DNA of 64,000 bases from Croceivirga lutea (GTDB taxonomy: Bacteria > Bacteroidota > Bacteroidia > Flavobacteriales > Flavobacteriaceae), in the NCBI RefSeq assembly GCF_014235875.1, contig NZ_JACJUK010000007.1, positions 100,261-164,260 on the forward strand, in the 5' to 3' direction. Both the position numbers and the translations under genes were made by a program. Positions 46,886 through 56,700 of the stretch are shown piece by piece. The notes beneath the pieces were generated by a model. The model saw only the letters and a list, made by a program, of their open reading frames with translations, was not told the origin of the DNA and searched no databases. Positions within the stretch are counted from its first letter, which is position 1, and each line of letters opens with the position of its first letter.

Positions 46886-47785
46886 TCAAAATTGCAGTGA
46901 TGGCCGTTTGATTTTAGTACCACTTCTAAATTTCCCAGGTGAAATTCCCGTTTTCTTTTTAAAAATTCGATTAAAATAAAAATCACTTTCAAACCCCAAT
47001 TCAAAGGCAATTTCTTTCTGCGTTTTGTTCGTAGCCAAGAGGAGCTCCTTGGCTCTTTCAATCTTTAAGCTTAAAAAATATTGTAAAGGAGATACTCCGG
47101 TCTGTTTTTTAAAATCCAGTCGAAACTTGGAATAACTTACCCCAAGCTGCTTGGCAATTAATTTTAGCTTGATGGATGAATCGATATGATTGTACATGAT
47201 GGACTTTGTTTGGTTGACCATGGTATTCATTTCCGCTACATTTAGCCCCCCTGCCTTTAGATTATACAATTCAGCCATGAGCTGTAAACAAAGTGCAGAA
47301 GCTGTTCGTTGAAAACCAAAGTCCTCTCTTTCAAATAACAAAAAGAGCCTGTCGAAAAGGGTTAAAATTTGGGCTTGGTCGGCATTGGAAATTATCGGGT
47401 CTTCAGGGCTGAAAAATCCATTGGCAATGAACTGCCTGGCAATCGTACCTGAAAAACCTATCCATCGTTCCGTCCAGCCACTATTTTGCTCTGGTCTATA
47501 CCGGTGCCAAACCCCTGGAAAGAGCAAGAATACATCCCCATTCAAAAGCCTGACCTTTCCTGTGGGATTACTTTCAAATTCCCCTTCCCCTTGGGTAATC
47601 AATACTAGATGAAATTCATTCAAAACCCTGCCGTTTTCCCAAGAAAACATATAAGAATCAGGATGATTCGTACTTGGATAGTTGGAGTTTGCTGGAATTT
47701 TGGTCCGCCCCAGATTGTTGATGTAAAATCCCCAAGCCTTGTCCCGTTCAAAGACCAATAAGTATTTTCGATAGCTATTTTCCAT
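46886..47785 (-). CDS. AraC-family transcriptional regulator
   Basis: 299 aa, cytoplasmic. The N-terminal half (about 30-150) is an AraC-type cupin sensor (FHLVLITQGEGEFE, VFLLFPGVWHRYRPE). The C-terminal 100 residues hold the two helix-turn-helix motifs (LKLIAKQLGVSYSKFRLDFKKQTG and EIAFELGFESDFYFNRIFKKKTG). It is the only transcription factor in the window and lies in the middle of the PUL, divergent from a GH78 gene, so it is the obvious candidate for binding the CAGGAT boxes; AraC proteins contact two successive major grooves, which would fit direct half sites 10 bp apart. Its own promoter shows no such box. The ligand is probably a rhamnose-containing mono- or oligosaccharide, by context only. 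Confidence 0.94.
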   Translation of the reverse strand: MENSYRKYLLVFERDKAWGFYINNLGRTKIPANSNYPSTNHPDSYMFSWENGRVLNEFHLVLITQGEGEFESNPTGKVRLLNGDVFLLFPGVWHRYRPEQNSGWTERWIGFSGTIARQFIANGFFSPEDPIISNADQAQILTLFDRLFLLFEREDFGFQRTASALCLQLMAELYNLKAGGLNVAEMNTMVNQTKSIMYNHIDSSIKLKLIAKQLGVSYSKFRLDFKKQTGVSPLQYFLSLKIERAKELLLATNKTQKEIAFELGFESDFYFNRIFKKKTGISPGKFRSGTKIKRPSLQF

Positions 47786-48012
47786 ATCATTTTGTGCAAT
47801 AAATATATCAAATTGTTAATTGGTCTTGGGTTACTTTTTCTCGAAATTGTATGAATTATGAAAGTTAAATGGGGATTTATTATTAAAAATTGAAATCAAC
47901 TCAATTGTGGTAATTGGTTTATCAATAAAGAAATCTATAACAATCTTAAAATGAAGAAACAAAATATGCTATTTGTGTGCGATAAAAACAATAACCTTCA
48001 ACTATTGATGCC
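47786..48012. promoter_or_regulatory. Divergent intergenic region between araC-type regulator and GH78
   Basis: 227 bp, AT-rich. It must contain the promoters of both genes, but I find no CAGGAT box in it and no perfect TAnnTTTG; the nearest is CTATTTG around 47970. The GH78 unit to its right may therefore be controlled differently from the box-bearing units. Confidence 0.4.
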
Positions 48013-51000
48013 ATGAAAATTTTGAGACTTTTCTATACAACACTTTTTGTTATCCTCATAGGATGTAACTCTGAATCTGGGATTACCGTTACGGATTTAA
48101 AATGTGAGTACCGCGAAAATCCTTTGGGAATTGACAATACGACACCTAGATTTAGTTGGAAGCTGATGAAAGAAAATTTTACGAGGGGCGAAAGACAAAC
48201 GGCCTATCAAATTGTGGTTTCGCGTGATTTTAATAAAGACGATGCTGTTGTCTGGGATTCGAAGAAGGTGACTTCCGACCAATCTGTAAACGTTAGATAT
48301 GCAGGTGAAGTACTAGCCTCAAGCAAGAAGTATTTTTGGAAGGTTCGTTTTTGGGATGCAAAAGGCCAGGCTTCCCCTTGGAGCGAAGTTGCCCATTTTT
48401 CGATGGGACTCTTACAAACAACCGACTGGAAAGGTGATTGGATTCATAAAAAAGACCAAAAAAAGACGGACCATAATTGGTACCGTAAAACCTTTGAACT
48501 AACTAAAAATGTTGAATCGGCCTTGGTTTATGTAGGCTCCTTTGGGTACCATGAACTTTATGTCAACGGTGAGAAAGTCACCCAAAACGTGATGAATCCC
48601 GTTTCCTCTTATATGAAAAAGCGGATTCCCTACCTCACCTATGATGTTACCGATTTACTTCAGAAAGGAAAAAATGTCATCGCCATTTGGCATGCCGCTG
48701 GTTGGGCGCGTTGGGACAGGATTACCGAGTATCGAAATCCGCCATTCGTCTTTAAGGCTCAGGCCGAAATAGAAACAGCTTCTGAACAAATTTCACTCTA
48801 TACCGACGAAACTTGGAAATGCAAAAAAAGTCATAGCGAATATTACGGTGATTGGGATATTTTGGATTTCGGGGGCGAAACCATCGACGATAGAAAAAAA
48901 GAAGACGATTGGAATACCCTTGCCTACGATGATAGCGACTGGGCAAATGCTGCGATTTATGACCACAGGGCATTAAATAAAGCACTGAAAGAGATTAAGG
49001 AGGATGTGGTGGTTTTGGAAGATATATTAATTGGCAGGGGCAAATTCAAAAACAGGCGATTTACCCCCATCACTGCTGAACTGAGTTCTCAAATGGTAGA
49101 ACCACAGGTACGATTCAAAGAAGTAAAACCTATTGGTGTGGCCAAAAATGACGATGGCACCTATCGTATTGATATGGGTGAAAATTACACCGGTTTTTTT
49201 GAGATGGAACTGTATAACGGTAAGGAAGGCGATTCCATTTTATTTGAAATCAGCGACCGAGAAGAGGTTACCTCCAACTGGAAACAGAAAAGCAAATACA
49301 TCTATGGCACAACGGGTAAGGGTAAATTCGAAAATCGATTTAATGTGGCCGGTGGTCGTTGGGTGACCGTTCACGGCTTGAGTTACGAACCGGAGTTAAA
49401 AGACATCAAAGGTTATGTGGTCACGAACGACCGGAAGCAAATCAGTTCGTTTGAATCATCAGACCCGCAATTGAATAAAATTTATCAAGTCAATTTGGAT
49501 ACCTATATCGCCAATACCATGGATGGTATTTTGGTCGATTGCCCCCATCGGGAACGTCGAGGCTGGGGCGAAGTGACCGTCGCTGCCATGTATGGCGATG
49601 CGCTGCCCAATTTTGAGAGTGGTGCCTACATGGACCAATACCTACAATACACAAGGGATGCCCAACTGCCTGACGGACAAATACGGGCCATCATCAATGA
49701 GAACGACCGACCCTTTCTAATGTGGAAGGCCAATAACCCCTTGACCGTTTGGGAAACCTATAGAATGTTAGGCGATAAAAAAGTGTTGGAAGACAATTAC
49801 GAATCCATGCAAAAATGGATGACGTGGATGTACGAACATTCGGATCATGAAAATGGAGGTCCGCTCATTGCCGGAGAACGTGGGGCACGGGAATTTCCTG
49901 GTTTAGGAGATTGGTGTACCCCGCGAGGTAATTTTTGGACAAGTAGCAATTCTCCCAATGCATTGCATTTTAACAATAGTATTTACGCTTACATGCTGGA
50001 TAATGCTGTAAAAATTTCTTCCACCTTAGGTAAGGAAGAAGATGTGGCCACCTATTCTGATAGACTTGAAGTGCAGCGCAACGCCACGCACCAAATGTCT
50101 TATGACCCTGAAACAGGAAAATATGTTAACGGCCAACAAGTAAATCAGGCTTTTGCCTTATTGGCGGGAGTGACACCTGATGCCGAAAAGAAAAAGGTCT
50201 ATAATAATCTGGTAGACAACATACTGTACAAGTATCCCTATTACGATACGGGCAGTTCGGGTCAGGCCTTGTACACGCGATATTTTTTAGAATCCGGGGA
50301 GCGCATGGATCTGATTTACGAGTTGCTAAAAGATAAACACCACCCCAGCTACGGTTATTTCCTAGAACAGGGCAAAACGGTGTGGCCCGAGCGTTGGTCG
50401 GCCGTAGGAGTCAGCCAAATCCATACCTGTTACACGGGTATTGGCGGCTATTTTATTAAAGGTTTTGGGGGTATTCGTCCGCAACCAGAACATCCGGGTA
50501 TGCAACAGATGATGATAAAACCCGCGGTGGTCAGCGATTTGGAATTTGCAAACACCGAGTACGAATCTATGTATGGAAACGTGGTGGTCAATTGGAAAAA
50601 ATCGGGGAAAGATGCGACCTTCCATGTGGAAGTCCCTATTAATACCACGGCCAATATTTATCTGCCCGCAACCTCTAAAGAAGTGGTGTCGGAAAATGGT
50701 GTGCTTGCTGAGAATGCAGAGGGACTGCAATATGTAGGGGTGGAAGCCAATGATGCAGTAGGTAACTATGTGATTTTTGAAGCGGTTTCAGGTATTTATG
50801 ATTTTCAGGTAGGGGAGTTGCCAAAAACATCCTTTCCAGCACCATTGGGTACTACAGAAAATTTAGCGCAATTGGGGAGGATAAGTGCATCTTCCATGTA
50901 TATCGAAACCGAAAAACTACCAGGTTTTGAGGCCTTTAAAGCGAATGATTCCGATGATGAAACCCGCTGGTTGGCAGCAGAAGTAGAAAACCAATATTTG

Positions 51001-51240
51001 GAAGTCGTTTGGATTGCCCCCCAAACCTTTAGCATGATTGAATTGAATGAGGTAGGCAATGCCATTACAGACTTTAAAATCCAGATATGGAAAGAAGGTA
51101 CTTGGCAGGATGTAACAATTGCCAGCACAAATAAGGTAACGAAAAAACACAATTTCGAAAAGGTAACGACCACCAAGTGCCGGATTTTAATTGAAAAGGC
51201 TACTGCGCCGCCATCCATTTCAGAAATCAGAATTTTTTAA
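48013..51240 (+). CDS. GH78 alpha-L-rhamnosidase with C-terminal discoidin-like domain, lipoprotein
   Basis: 1075 aa with lipobox LIGC near residue 18. N-terminal Ig-like domains (YFWKVRFWDAKGQASPWSEV, like the GH78 at 750) and a beta-sandwich with ELYVNGEKVTQNV precede the (alpha/alpha)6 barrel. The family signature is DCPHRERRGWGE at 509-520, where E520 replaces the usual final Asp, and the base candidate is E793 in TVWPERW. After the GH78 C-terminal domain, residues about 965-1075 form a discoidin/F5-8C-like domain (SSMYIETEKLPGFEAFKAND, DETRWLAAEVENQYLEV), likely for glycan binding. Predicted exo-rhamnosidase. It starts the unit to the right of the AraC gene. Confidence 0.93.
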   Translation: MKILRLFYTTLFVILIGCNSESGITVTDLKCEYRENPLGIDNTTPRFSWKLMKENFTRGERQTAYQIVVSRDFNKDDAVVWDSKKVTSDQSVNVRYAGEVLASSKKYFWKVRFWDAKGQASPWSEVAHFSMGLLQTTDWKGDWIHKKDQKKTDHNWYRKTFELTKNVESALVYVGSFGYHELYVNGEKVTQNVMNPVSSYMKKRIPYLTYDVTDLLQKGKNVIAIWHAAGWARWDRITEYRNPPFVFKAQAEIETASEQISLYTDETWKCKKSHSEYYGDWDILDFGGETIDDRKKEDDWNTLAYDDSDWANAAIYDHRALNKALKEIKEDVVVLEDILIGRGKFKNRRFTPITAELSSQMVEPQVRFKEVKPIGVAKNDDGTYRIDMGENYTGFFEMELYNGKEGDSILFEISDREEVTSNWKQKSKYIYGTTGKGKFENRFNVAGGRWVTVHGLSYEPELKDIKGYVVTNDRKQISSFESSDPQLNKIYQVNLDTYIANTMDGILVDCPHRERRGWGEVTVAAMYGDALPNFESGAYMDQYLQYTRDAQLPDGQIRAIINENDRPFLMWKANNPLTVWETYRMLGDKKVLEDNYESMQKWMTWMYEHSDHENGGPLIAGERGAREFPGLGDWCTPRGNFWTSSNSPNALHFNNSIYAYMLDNAVKISSTLGKEEDVATYSDRLEVQRNATHQMSYDPETGKYVNGQQVNQAFALLAGVTPDAEKKKVYNNLVDNILYKYPYYDTGSSGQALYTRYFLESGERMDLIYELLKDKHHPSYGYFLEQGKTVWPERWSAVGVSQIHTCYTGIGGYFIKGFGGIRPQPEHPGMQQMMIKPAVVSDLEFANTEYESMYGNVVVNWKKSGKDATFHVEVPINTTANIYLPATSKEVVSENGVLAENAEGLQYVGVEANDAVGNYVIFEAVSGIYDFQVGELPKTSFPAPLGTTENLAQLGRISASSMYIETEKLPGFEAFKANDSDDETRWLAAEVENQYLEVVWIAPQTFSMIELNEVGNAITDFKIQIWKEGTWQDVTIASTNKVTKKHNFEKVTTTKCRILIEKATAPPSISEIRIF

Positions 51241-51250
51241 TCGGCATACT

Positions 51251-52477
51251 ATGAATGATAGGAGGAAATTTATAAAAGACGTGTCAGCCTTGGGACTTGT
51301 AGGCGCGACCTATCCCTTATTGAGTTCTTGTTTGGATAAAAGAAAAACTACGCTACTGGATGAAAAGATAACCAAGATTGAATTGTATAGATACGATATC
51401 AATATACCTAGGTATTTTTCTTTCGGAACCTGGTACAACCGCCAACATTTGTTTATGAAATTGACTGCAGGGGACTTTTATGGTTGGTCTGAAATTCCAG
51501 CTTCAAGAAATGTACCCGATCTGCAACCGGTGAGTTGGGTAAACTATGTAAAACAATTTAAGGGACTGACCGTTTCGGCAGCTCAAGAATTGTTGCAATC
51601 ACAACAAGTGCCCGACAGTGCCACTTCCTTAAAGGAAATGGAATTTATGGATGTGGCACTATTAGATGTTGCAGGTCGTTTGCAAGAAAAACCCGGAGTA
51701 GAACTGCTTGATCTACCCTATAGTGATGCCGTACCTGGACTTTATTGCATTCTGTATAAAGATGAGGAAGAAGTGCGAAAAGAAGCAGAAAAAAGTCTGG
51801 AACAAAACCTAGGCCATCACCTTAAATTCAAGATGTACGGTGAGCAGGAGCTTGACCTGAAATTATTGAAGATTATTCGAGGGGTATTGGGAGAGAATTC
51901 AGTAGTAATTTCAGATGTTAATAGTGGTTACAAAAATTGGAGTTCCTTGAAGGAACTTGCCGATATCATAAACGTATTTAAGGACAATGGTTTAAATGCC
52001 ATTGAGGACCCTGCCGAAATGAGCAACGATCAATGGGCGACCTTACAAGGGATGGTGGGCGAACTCTCTTTAATTCCCGATAAGCCCATGCGACCTTCGT
52101 GGAAAGGTATGGAAACGATTCGACCTGATATGGGGCGCATCTTCAACATGCACCCATCTACTATGGGCAGTTTCAAACAAACGGCACTACTAGCAAACAA
52201 AATACGTGAGGTAGGTGGTAAAATTATGGTGGGGGATGATAGTTTGGTAGGCCCAGCCTGTTCGGCATGGCAACAACTGGCCATAGGTGTTGGAGCCGAT
52301 TGGGTAGAAGCCATTGAGAAAAAAGAGGATTCTGCCCTGTACATGGATTGTATTATAAAATCACCCACCAAAAAACTATCCAACGGCTATTATGCCTTGG
52401 AGAAAGCACCTGGATTTGGGTTGGTATTGGACGAGGAACGACTAAAAAGCATGACCAAATTATATATAGACATTTAA
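51251..52477 (+). CDS. Enolase-superfamily (mandelate racemase/muconate cycloisomerase) protein, exported
   Basis: 408 aa from ATG 51251; an upstream in-frame start at 51191 lies within the GH78 gene. The N-terminus combines a twin-arginine-like motif (DRRKFIKDVSALGLVGA) with a lipobox (LLSSC), which predicts a Tat-exported lipoprotein. The enolase fold follows: a capping domain, then a barrel with LKFKMYG (KxK-type base), ISDVNSG (first metal Asp), AIEDPAE (second metal Glu), and IMVGDDSLVGP near the last strands. Sugar-acid dehydratases and epimerases use this fold, usually in the cytoplasm; export suggests action on an oligosaccharide-derived acid such as an aldonate or unsaturated uronate. 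The third metal ligand is not obvious, so activity is uncertain. Confidence 0.82.
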   Translation: MNDRRKFIKDVSALGLVGATYPLLSSCLDKRKTTLLDEKITKIELYRYDINIPRYFSFGTWYNRQHLFMKLTAGDFYGWSEIPASRNVPDLQPVSWVNYVKQFKGLTVSAAQELLQSQQVPDSATSLKEMEFMDVALLDVAGRLQEKPGVELLDLPYSDAVPGLYCILYKDEEEVRKEAEKSLEQNLGHHLKFKMYGEQELDLKLLKIIRGVLGENSVVISDVNSGYKNWSSLKELADIINVFKDNGLNAIEDPAEMSNDQWATLQGMVGELSLIPDKPMRPSWKGMETIRPDMGRIFNMHPSTMGSFKQTALLANKIREVGGKIMVGDDSLVGPACSAWQQLAIGVGADWVEAIEKKEDSALYMDCIIKSPTKKLSNGYYALEKAPGFGLVLDEERLKSMTKLYIDI

Positions 52478-52558
52478 AAACTAAACGAATAAATGCCCGA
52501 GCATAAAAATTGAAATCGTTTTGAGGAATGTTAATCTGTAAACTATTCAAAAAGTATA

Positions 52559-53989
52559 ATGATGAGAATTAAAAGAATCAGTCCTTTTTTTTATGCGATG
52601 CTATCGCTTGTCATTACGAGCTGTAAAAAAATAGAAGTTGTTAAAAAACCTAATGTGTTGCTCATCTGTCTAGATGACCTTCGTCCAGAATTAAAGAGTT
52701 TCGGCGCAACGCATATTAGCTCACCAAATATTGACGCTTTTGCGGAAACAGGGATTAGATTCCGCAAACATTTTGTGAATTCCCCAAGTTGTGGTCCATC
52801 GCGTTACACATTATTGACAGGACAATTTGGCCCCGTAGGCAATAATGCTCTTTTTCAAAGAGCAGATATAATGAACGAAGGCACTCAAAAGGTGGATAAA
52901 TCGATGCCAGCATGGTTTAAATCGCATGGCTATACTACGGTTTCTGTCGGGAAAGTTTCACATCATCCAGGGGGGAGAGGTGGCAAGAATTGGAATGACA
53001 GTTCAATAGTTGAAATGCCTAATGCTTGGGACAAACATCTTGTGCCCGTTGCGGAATGGGAACATCCACGTGGAATGATGCACGGTTTAGCCAATGGAGA
53101 GGTAAGGGTAAAGTCGGGCGAAATGGATGTATTTCAGACCGTAGCAGGAGATGATAATGTGTATCCAGACGGGGCAATTACTAATGAAGCTATAAGGCAA
53201 TTGAACTCACTTGCCGAGAATACCAACATTCCATTTTTTATGGCGGTCGGCATCATCAAACCACATTTACCCTTTGGTGCACCAAAAACGTATTATGACA
53301 GGTACAATGGCGTTGTATTTCCAGAGATAAAATATCCTCAAAAACCAAAAGGAAAAACCACATGGCACGGCTCAGGCGAATTTATGAGATACCATCGCTG
53401 GGGTAAAAATCCTAATACGGACCCTGAATTTGCCGATGATGTTCGTCGGCACTATGCGGCATGTGTGAGCTATGCAGATGCCCAAGTGGGCAAAATACTG
53501 GCAGAATTGAAAAGAACTGGGGCAGACAAAAACACTATTGTGGTCCTTTGGGGAGACCACGGATGGCATTTGGGAGAACACGGCATTTGGGGAAAACATA
53601 GTTTATTTGAGGAATCATTACATGCGCCCCTACTAATTCACCATCCAGAAATGAAAAACAAAGGGGCCAGTACAGATGCTATTGTTGAAACCGTGGACAT
53701 CTTTCCCACCTTATGTGATTTGGCCGGAATTGAAATCCCTGAGTACGGCCATGGGGTGTCCTTAAAAAAAATAGTGGCGGACCCAAATACCACAGGTCAT
53801 GACGCCATAGCGTATAACGGCAAGGCTTCAACCATAAGAACGCCAACCCATAGGATGATTCTTCATAAAGACGGATTTGTGGAATTATACGACCATACGT
53901 CAACAGAAAAGGAAACAAAGAACGTGGCAGGGCAACATGAGGAACTGGTGGAAGAATTAACGTATAAACTAAAAACAAGGTTGGATTGA
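52559..53989 (+). CDS. S1-family sulfatase, iduronate-2-sulfatase-like
   Basis: 476 aa with lipobox ITSC near residue 22. LICLDDLRPELKSFG is the first metal motif, C78 in CGPSR the formylglycine precursor, SVGKVSHHPGGRGG the next conserved segment and LWGDHGWHLGEHGIWGKH the late metal and substrate motif. This is the same branch (S1_7-like) as the proteins at 44483 and 56799. The three differ clearly in the loop after CGPSR (YTLLTGQFG here), so they are likely to remove different sulfates or act on different chain ends. It is 81 bp after the enolase-like gene and 63 bp before the isomerase-like gene. Confidence 0.92.
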   Translation: MMRIKRISPFFYAMLSLVITSCKKIEVVKKPNVLLICLDDLRPELKSFGATHISSPNIDAFAETGIRFRKHFVNSPSCGPSRYTLLTGQFGPVGNNALFQRADIMNEGTQKVDKSMPAWFKSHGYTTVSVGKVSHHPGGRGGKNWNDSSIVEMPNAWDKHLVPVAEWEHPRGMMHGLANGEVRVKSGEMDVFQTVAGDDNVYPDGAITNEAIRQLNSLAENTNIPFFMAVGIIKPHLPFGAPKTYYDRYNGVVFPEIKYPQKPKGKTTWHGSGEFMRYHRWGKNPNTDPEFADDVRRHYAACVSYADAQVGKILAELKRTGADKNTIVVLWGDHGWHLGEHGIWGKHSLFEESLHAPLLIHHPEMKNKGASTDAIVETVDIFPTLCDLAGIEIPEYGHGVSLKKIVADPNTTGHDAIAYNGKASTIRTPTHRMILHKDGFVELYDHTSTEKETKNVAGQHEELVEELTYKLKTRLD

Positions 53990-54052
53990 TGCTAGAAAGT
54001 CACCTGTAAAACGGAAGAGGTCTTTTGACGTAACATTAAAATAAATCAAATA

Positions 54053-55465
54053 ATGATAAAAGTTGGATTATTCGGAATAGGGTTGGATACCTATTGGCCA
54101 CAATTTGAGGGTTTGTTGGAACGTTTGCAAGGCTATCAAAATCAGATTGCTCAAAAGATGGAAGGTTTTGGGGCCGAGGTGGTCAATGTGGGTTTGGTGG
54201 ATTCCCCGGAAAAGGCACGCAAAACGGCACAAACCCTAAAAACGGAAGATGTGGATATGCTATTCTTATATGTCTCCACTTATGCGTTGTCTTCAACCGT
54301 TTTACCCGTGGTACAAAAGTTGAATTGTCCTGTGGTGATTTTGAACATACAACCCGTGGCCGCCATAGATTACGAACGTTTTAATGCCTTGGGCGACCGC
54401 GGAAAAATGACTGGCGAATGGTTAGCGCATTGCCAAGCCTGTTCCGTACCAGAACTGGCGAATGTTTTTAACCGCTCAGGCATAGGGTATGAATTTGTGA
54501 CCGGATATTTAGACGAGCCAGCCGTTTGGACCGAGATTCAAGATTGGATTGATGCCGCCCGTGTAAAATCTGTGATGAACCACAATCGCTTGGGCGTTTT
54601 AGGTCACTATTACGGCGGTATGTTGGATGTATATTCCGATTTGACCAAACAATCCGCCGCTTTTGGTACGCACATCGAAATCGTGGAAATGTGTGAACTT
54701 AAAAAATACAGGGATGCCGTTACCGCTGTTGAAGTCGACGGAAAGTTAGCGGAGTTCCAAAACACCTTTGAAGTCGTTGATGCTTGCGAAGATGCCGAAC
54801 TGATAAGGGCTGCAAAAACATCGATAGCCTTGGACAAATTAGTACAAAACCATGACTTAGGGTCTTTGGCCTACTATTACGAAGGCGAAAACGGCAACGA
54901 ATATGAAAATATAGTGACTTCAGTAATTGCTGGAAACACCTTGCTAACAGGGAAAAACGTACCGGTTGCAGGCGAATACGAAGTCAAGAATGCCCAAGCC
55001 ATGAAAATCATGGATGCCTTTGGGGTTGGTGGTTCGTTCTCTGAGTTTTATGCGATGGATTTCAATGATGATATTGTAATGTTAGGGCATGACGGTCCTG
55101 CACATTTTGCCATTGCAGAAGGAAACGTGGAATTAGTTCCTTTGCCCGTATATCATGGCAAACCGGGCAAGGGCTTATCCATTCAAATGACCGTAAAGCA
55201 CGGTCCGGTAACGTTACTCTCCGTTGTTGAAGGAAAAGACGATGTGTTTTTGTTAGTGGCCGAAGGCGAATCCGTTGAAGGACCGGTGTTACACATTGGC
55301 AATACCAACAGTCGTTACCGTTTTTCCATTGGGGCAAGGGCGTTTATGAACGAATGGTCCAAACAAGGGCCATCGCACCATTGTGCTATTGGCGTGGGTC
55401 ATATTGCGAACAAAATTGAAAAACTGGGGAATCTATTGAATCTTAGGGTGGTGCGTGTTTGTTGA
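54053..55465 (+). CDS. L-fucose/L-arabinose isomerase-like protein
   Basis: 470 aa, no signal peptide, so cytoplasmic, unlike most neighbours. The sequence resembles the L-arabinose/L-fucose isomerase fold: N-terminal alpha/beta segments (KVGLFGIGLDTYWPQF, DVDMLFLYVSTYALSS, CPVVILNIQP), a middle with RLGVLGHYYGGMLDVYSD, and a C-terminal part with GVGGSFSEFYAMDFNDD and GHDGPAHFAIAEGNVEL. These enzymes interconvert aldoses and ketoses with a manganese ion; the E and D in the FSEFYAMDF segment and a His near the C-terminus may be ligands. Since the PUL seems to release rhamnose, it might isomerise rhamnose, xylose or a product of the 3-keto route; I cannot choose. Confidence 0.82.
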   Translation: MIKVGLFGIGLDTYWPQFEGLLERLQGYQNQIAQKMEGFGAEVVNVGLVDSPEKARKTAQTLKTEDVDMLFLYVSTYALSSTVLPVVQKLNCPVVILNIQPVAAIDYERFNALGDRGKMTGEWLAHCQACSVPELANVFNRSGIGYEFVTGYLDEPAVWTEIQDWIDAARVKSVMNHNRLGVLGHYYGGMLDVYSDLTKQSAAFGTHIEIVEMCELKKYRDAVTAVEVDGKLAEFQNTFEVVDACEDAELIRAAKTSIALDKLVQNHDLGSLAYYYEGENGNEYENIVTSVIAGNTLLTGKNVPVAGEYEVKNAQAMKIMDAFGVGGSFSEFYAMDFNDDIVMLGHDGPAHFAIAEGNVELVPLPVYHGKPGKGLSIQMTVKHGPVTLLSVVEGKDDVFLLVAEGESVEGPVLHIGNTNSRYRFSIGARAFMNEWSKQGPSHHCAIGVGHIANKIEKLGNLLNLRVVRVC

Positions 55466-55498
55466 AGTTGATATTGAAATGAGTTTAATGAACATATT

Positions 55499-56593
55499 AT
55501 GATGAAAAATATTCTTTTATTTCTTGTTTTTGGTTTTACAATTACCTGCACTGGGCATAGATTGTATGCCACTGCAAATCCAGATACCACTTATACCATT
55601 TTCCAGTTCCCACAACATAAAATGCCACGTATAGACGGAGATTTTTCTGATTGGAATATGGTTCCCGATTCCTATGCTATTGGTTTGGACCAAATGAAAG
55701 AAACCGTCAATGGTATCGGTTTTAACCTTGATGCCAACGATTTGGATATTTCAGTAAAAGTAGGCTGGGTGAAAAACTTGAATAGGCTTTATTTTTATGT
55801 GGAAGTTTATGATGATTTCTGGGAGTTTGAACAATTGAATATCAAACAAGATATCTTTGAATTGGTAGTTGATGCTGATGTTTCCGGTGGAAATTTCATT
55901 AAAAAATGGAATGCAAATAAGCGAAACATTCCAATCGAAGAATTACATTTTAGAGGGCACGGTGCACATGCGCAGAACTATCATGTCTTTATGCCCGCAA
56001 TACATAAAGACTGGGCCATGGTTTGGGGCAATACCCCTTGGATTAAAGATTTTCCTTTTGCAAATGCAGCCTATAGTCATAATTTAGAACAAGGCAAATC
56101 AGGTACGCTTAAAATGGAGTTTTGGATAACACCATTTGATTACGCTGCTATTGAAGGCATCAATAGTTCGGTAGTATCAGAACTAAAAGAGAACGAGATA
56201 ATTTCCATGTCGTGGTGTGTTCTAGACTATGACAATGAAAATAAAGTGCGAAAAGATTTTATAAACTTGGCCCACAATACCAACATGATTCATGATGGCG
56301 ATTATATGAATGCATTTCGTTTAATGCCCTTGATTGAATCGTTACAACCCGGATTGCAAGCTAATTGGTCATTTGTTGAAGTTGATCGAGACAGGCGGAT
56401 TTTTGCGTTTAAAGACGAATCCTTAGGCAGCGTTGAAAAGTGGACATGGGATTTTGGTGATGGTACTACCTCAGAAGAGCGTCATCCTATACATCAATAT
56501 TCTAGCACAGGACACTGGACCGTGGTACTCACTGTGGAAGATGAAAGTGGAAAATCTATACGTTCCAAAGTTTGGGATATTGTTACGAAATAG
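55499..56593 (+). CDS. CBM9-like plus PKD domain secreted protein
   Basis: 364 aa with a Sec signal (LLFLVFGFTITCTGHRLYA), possibly lipid modified at the early Cys. Residues about 35-265 resemble a CBM9-like carbohydrate-binding module (PRIDGDFSDWN, RLYFYVEVYDDFWEFEQ, DIFELVVDADVSGG). Residues about 275-362 are a PKD domain (FKDESLGSVEKWTWDFGDGTTSEERHP, HQYSSTGHWTVVLTVEDESG). No catalytic domain is visible. It probably binds the glycan at the cell surface or in the periplasm; PKD domains usually act as spacers. It follows the isomerase-like gene by 33 bp and ends the unit before the next CAGGAT box. Confidence 0.82.
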   Translation: MMKNILLFLVFGFTITCTGHRLYATANPDTTYTIFQFPQHKMPRIDGDFSDWNMVPDSYAIGLDQMKETVNGIGFNLDANDLDISVKVGWVKNLNRLYFYVEVYDDFWEFEQLNIKQDIFELVVDADVSGGNFIKKWNANKRNIPIEELHFRGHGAHAQNYHVFMPAIHKDWAMVWGNTPWIKDFPFANAAYSHNLEQGKSGTLKMEFWITPFDYAAIEGINSSVVSELKENEIISMSWCVLDYDNENKVRKDFINLAHNTNMIHDGDYMNAFRLMPLIESLQPGLQANWSFVEVDRDRRIFAFKDESLGSVEKWTWDFGDGTTSEERHPIHQYSSTGHWTVVLTVEDESGKSIRSKVWDIVTK

Positions 56594-56700
56594 TATGGCA
56601 GAAATTTAAGTCAATATTGAAAATGAGAATAGGATTGATAAGCTGGCAAAGCTGTTCAATTGTTCTTTGGTTCGGGTTTGTTAAGCCATAACTAGCAAAA

